From NCBI GenBank assembly GCA_029718625.1, contig CM056376.1, forward strand, positions 83,162,541 to 83,226,540: a stretch of 64,000 nt of DNA. Reading direction: 5' to 3'. The stretch's first letter is position 1; the number at the start of each line of letters is the position of its first letter. Below are positions 61,104 to 64,000 of the stretch, one piece after another. Both the position numbers and the translations under genes were made by a program. Origin of the DNA: Synaphobranchus kaupii. Taxonomy: Eukaryota > Chordata > Actinopteri > Anguilliformes > Synaphobranchidae. The notes below the pieces were generated by a model that saw only the letters and a list, made by a program, of their open reading frames with translations, was not told where the DNA came from and did no database searches.

Positions 61104-63047
61104 TTAACCCTTGTGTGGTGTTCGTGTTTTTGTTACTCACCCAGTGGTCACGGGTCTGGTGGACCCACAACATTATTGGGTTTTTAAAACAATAAAGCCA
61201 CAACAGGGCTTGACATTAACTTTTTGGGCTCTATTTTCAAACCGGCGCAAACCAGCGCAAGGGGACGGTATAGTCAAACGCAAGCTTGTTGACAGCATCA
61301 ACGTCTTAAAACTGGCGCTATGGCGTTTCTCAGCAATACCGCTAGGATCAACAAATTCTCAACATAACATCCTTTCGCTTGCGCTGCAGTGGGATGGGTG
61401 GCGCTGTCTGGGGCGTGTTCTAAAATACTTTTGGCCCAGTGACAATTTGAACCAACGAAAACCCATTGCGTTATGATCAGCTAGAACCACCTCTTATCGG
61501 CAACGCAATAGACTCTGGCAATTTGGCAACTTATTAGTCATGTAGTTCTATATAGTGTCTATAGGTGATGCCAACATTACACTTCCATTTAATGAACAAA
61601 TAGCCTATAATTATTATTATTAATTAATTTTAATTTAAACTACTAGAATAAAACAGGACAGCTTACAAGAAACTTGCGATCATGTAGGCCAATAGCCTAT
61701 AATATATAAATTACACATTGGCACAGTTGAATCATAAGCCTACCACTACACAATACACAGAAAGGATATACTTTCAGTGGGTGTCCTTCCTCAACTATAC
61801 GGACAATGAATGCAGTAAAAAGTCAAAACTCGCATTTTTTCTCAAGTGTGGGTTCCCCGGGGTGCTTGGTGCTATCGACTGCACGCACATACAAATCCGC
61901 GCACCACCCGAGCATGCAATAGTTTTCGTCAATCGCAAAGGAACACATTCCATCAATGTCCAGGTGACATACGACAAAATTAGCTTGCCCCACCTGCACC
62001 AGTGGTCGCGGTTCCCATCACAGTCAGAGCAAAGAGAAATCAACTGGCTGAGCGGTTTAATAGGGCTAGAAAAATGGTAAGTATCGGATCAGCTTTTAAA
62101 ATGAACATTTCAATGCATGTTCCCACGTAGAATCATACACACATCCAAGTTGACGGTCCAGTGCGTTTGGGTTGCTCATTATGAAATTGCATGGAGCGAT
62201 TGCGTTCCAACTGGCTTTTTTTTAAAGCATGAGAACAACAATTTGATTGGCTACCATAGAGACACACCTTGGACATTTAAACCCAGCCTTTTAGCAATAC
62301 CGCCATAAGGTGCGCCAAGATTGCCGTCATGAAATTACCAAATTTCTCGCCGACACGCCCTCAGAGCGATACCGCCAAGCGCTTACTCTTGCGTTCACCA
62401 TTGCGTTTGGTTTATTAAAATAGAGCCCTTTGTCTTGTCCGGAGGCTAAGCTTACTTGTCCGAAAAAATTTAGGCCTATTAAAAAAAATAATAAAACCGA
62501 CAAGTTTTGGACAATTCTTGTGATTTATTCGCTTATTAACAACAATTACACAATGCCCGTACATGTGCGTGCGTTTGCACCGTACACAAGCCTTGTTGGA
62601 CGTGTAGCAGTTGGAAAGTTAGATTCTGTAGATTAAACCATGTAGGGTTGTAAATCGGGTGAAGGGCTGCTCTTCTTTGGCTACATAATAAGCAGTGTGT
62701 ATTATATAGACCATTTTCACCAACATATTTGGTGAATATGTTGGTGAAAATGGTGGGGCAGGTGATGGTGGGGCATCAGGTCCCCTCTGTCTGATTCTAG
62801 CAGCAGCTTCAGTAAACTGGTGTTGCTTGTCCCCCTGTCAAATTTTACAAGATTTTATTGATAACATACAAAGCCCTTCATGGTGTAGCCCCTTTTTATG
62901 TGATTTTTGTGTTCTTTTACATGTTCATCACAGAAAATGAGCCATGGCCAATGAGTCTCAGGTTGAAAAAATTATGAATTGTATCATTTTTCTTTTAGTA
63001 AACACTGAATATGGGTCCCACAGACCCGAACACCACACAGGGGTTAA
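61104..63047. mobile_element. piggyBac-type non-autonomous element with TTAA ends
   Basis: The left end TTAACCCTTGTGTGGTG and the right end reversed TTAACCCCTGTGTGGTG are both bounded by TTAA, the piggyBac target. GGGTCTG(G/T)(T)GGACCC follows on each side. No transposase; a Harbinger-type element lies inside. Confidence 0.88.
61226..62428 (+). mobile_element. PIF/Harbinger-type element with transposase fragment
   Basis: The ends GGGCTCTATTTT are inverted, with TTT on each side (3-bp duplication). The frame at 61718-62080 encodes GFPGVLGAIDCTHIQIRAPP and VNRKGTHSINVQVTYD, the first catalytic-Asp block of HARBI1-like DDE transposases. The rest of the transposase is missing. Confidence 0.9.
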
Positions 63048-64000
63048 ATTATTATTTAAAGTTCTGACTACCCAGTAAACACTAAATTATTGTGGAAACT
63101 TGGGGAACATTCCGGTTAGATTGTGGGAGAAAGTTATGATGGAAACTTTCCCCAAATAGTCTTACAACATACATGTTGCCCAGGCAACATCCCCTGATGG
63201 TTGTGATTTAGTCCTGAAAAACAAAGAATGTAATTCATCAAAATGTAAATAAAAATTACATATTTGTATAATAACTAATATTCCTGATAAAATTAACATG
63301 AGTTCTCGGGTCAAAATGTGAAAATCCATTAGTGGCTCAGTATTGTGTATCCATACACTTAAAAATCAACCGTTGCTCCTTTGATTTTTGAGTATGCCAT
63401 TTGCTTACACTTCCTTTCTTTGCAACAATAGGTGAAGGGCAATTTTCCCCTTTAGAACAGGAAACACAAGTTGGATTATTACCTACTTATTTAACAGTAC
63501 AGAACAGAACGGTAGTTCATCACTCAGGATAATGATAGTAATGTAATGTAACTAGTAAATGAAGATCAAAAATCCACTTGGATTACTCATAACTTGTTTT
63601 TCCTTTCTTAACACATTTATATAAAGGAATTATGCAGGAATTACTGCCGTGCTACTGTGGAATTACATCAGTATAAAGGCTTTTATATATAAAATGACCA
63701 TTCAGAGCCTCATGACCTACTCACAAATGAATCTGAAACAAATTAAGTAAATTGGTAGCCAATGACTGGTTCAACATATTTCTAACAAGCTTAAAAATTA
63801 ATCTGAACTATTATTAATGTTATTACTGACAAGCACTTAAAACATAGATAATAATGGTTCCTGAACAGTGTCCTAAAAATTAGTTAGTAACCATTTATTA
63901 CAGTCTATTTCAGTCTAGATAAGTAGATGTTGAGTGAATAATAAGGTCTTCAATAGTTCTTAATATGTGAACCATAAAATAAAATTGTACCTGAAGCCAG
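63048..64000. other. kcnd2 intron 1 segment to window end, nothing recognised
   Basis: AT-rich DNA; no exon seen. The first kcnd2 exon must be farther right. Confidence 0.55.

Overview
The window is vertebrate nuclear DNA, almost certainly from a ray-finned fish. It has split genes with GT-AG introns, long introns, CA microsatellites and a teleost-like mix of Tc1/mariner, hAT, piggyBac, PIF/Harbinger and DIRS elements plus tRNA-derived SINEs. The species cannot be named from the sequence alone. Exons were called by reading splice sites and protein identity by eye, with no alignment run.

Two conserved genes converge. The complete coding part of tspan12 (tetraspanin-12, 7 coding exons, 304 residues) lies on the + strand at 2381-12098. 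The 3' half of kcnd2 (voltage-gated potassium channel Kv4.2) lies on the - strand: five exons between 36554 and 22428 encode the end of the selectivity filter, S6 and the whole cytoplasmic C terminus. The exon for the N terminus, S1-S5 and most of the pore loop lies beyond 64000. KCND2 and TSPAN12 are, from memory, convergent neighbours on human chromosome 7, so the order is old. The two proteins are not known to work together (tspan12: Norrin/Frizzled-4 signalling; kcnd2: neuronal A-type current).

Layout: 1-2380 is tspan12 upstream DNA and 5' UTR. 2381-12098 is tspan12, with a Tc1-like MITE in intron 3, a SINE in intron 4, and a SINE and a long CA tract in intron 6. 12099-22427 is intergenic/3' UTR DNA with a degenerate repeat, an in-frame relic of tspan12 exon 7 at 13284-13430, and a 2.7-kb element (15494-18183) holding an LTR-like unit with an array of short hairpins. 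22428-36554 is kcnd2 exons 2-6; intron 4 contains a Tc1 transposase relic and a 2.7-kb array of about 90 copies of a 30-bp unit with higher-order structure, followed by repeats carrying a GGGCGCCC motif. 36555-64000 is kcnd2 intron 1, mostly transposon debris.

The most informative intronic structure is a nest at about 49900-59390. A dispersed tRNA-like repeat was split by a hAT-type element whose ends (50696 and 58895) carry near-identical 8-bp target duplications. Inside it are a second hAT-like element and a DIRS-type tyrosine-recombinase retroelement with inverted terminal repeats (53875-58804), which itself contains a Tc1-like MITE. A piggyBac-type element (61104-63047) containing a Harbinger-type element (61226-62428) is a second nest. 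No clear new functional system was found. The best leads are the hairpin-array LTR-like units, the GGGCGCCC repeat family, the higher-order minisatellite and the in-frame exon 7 duplicate.
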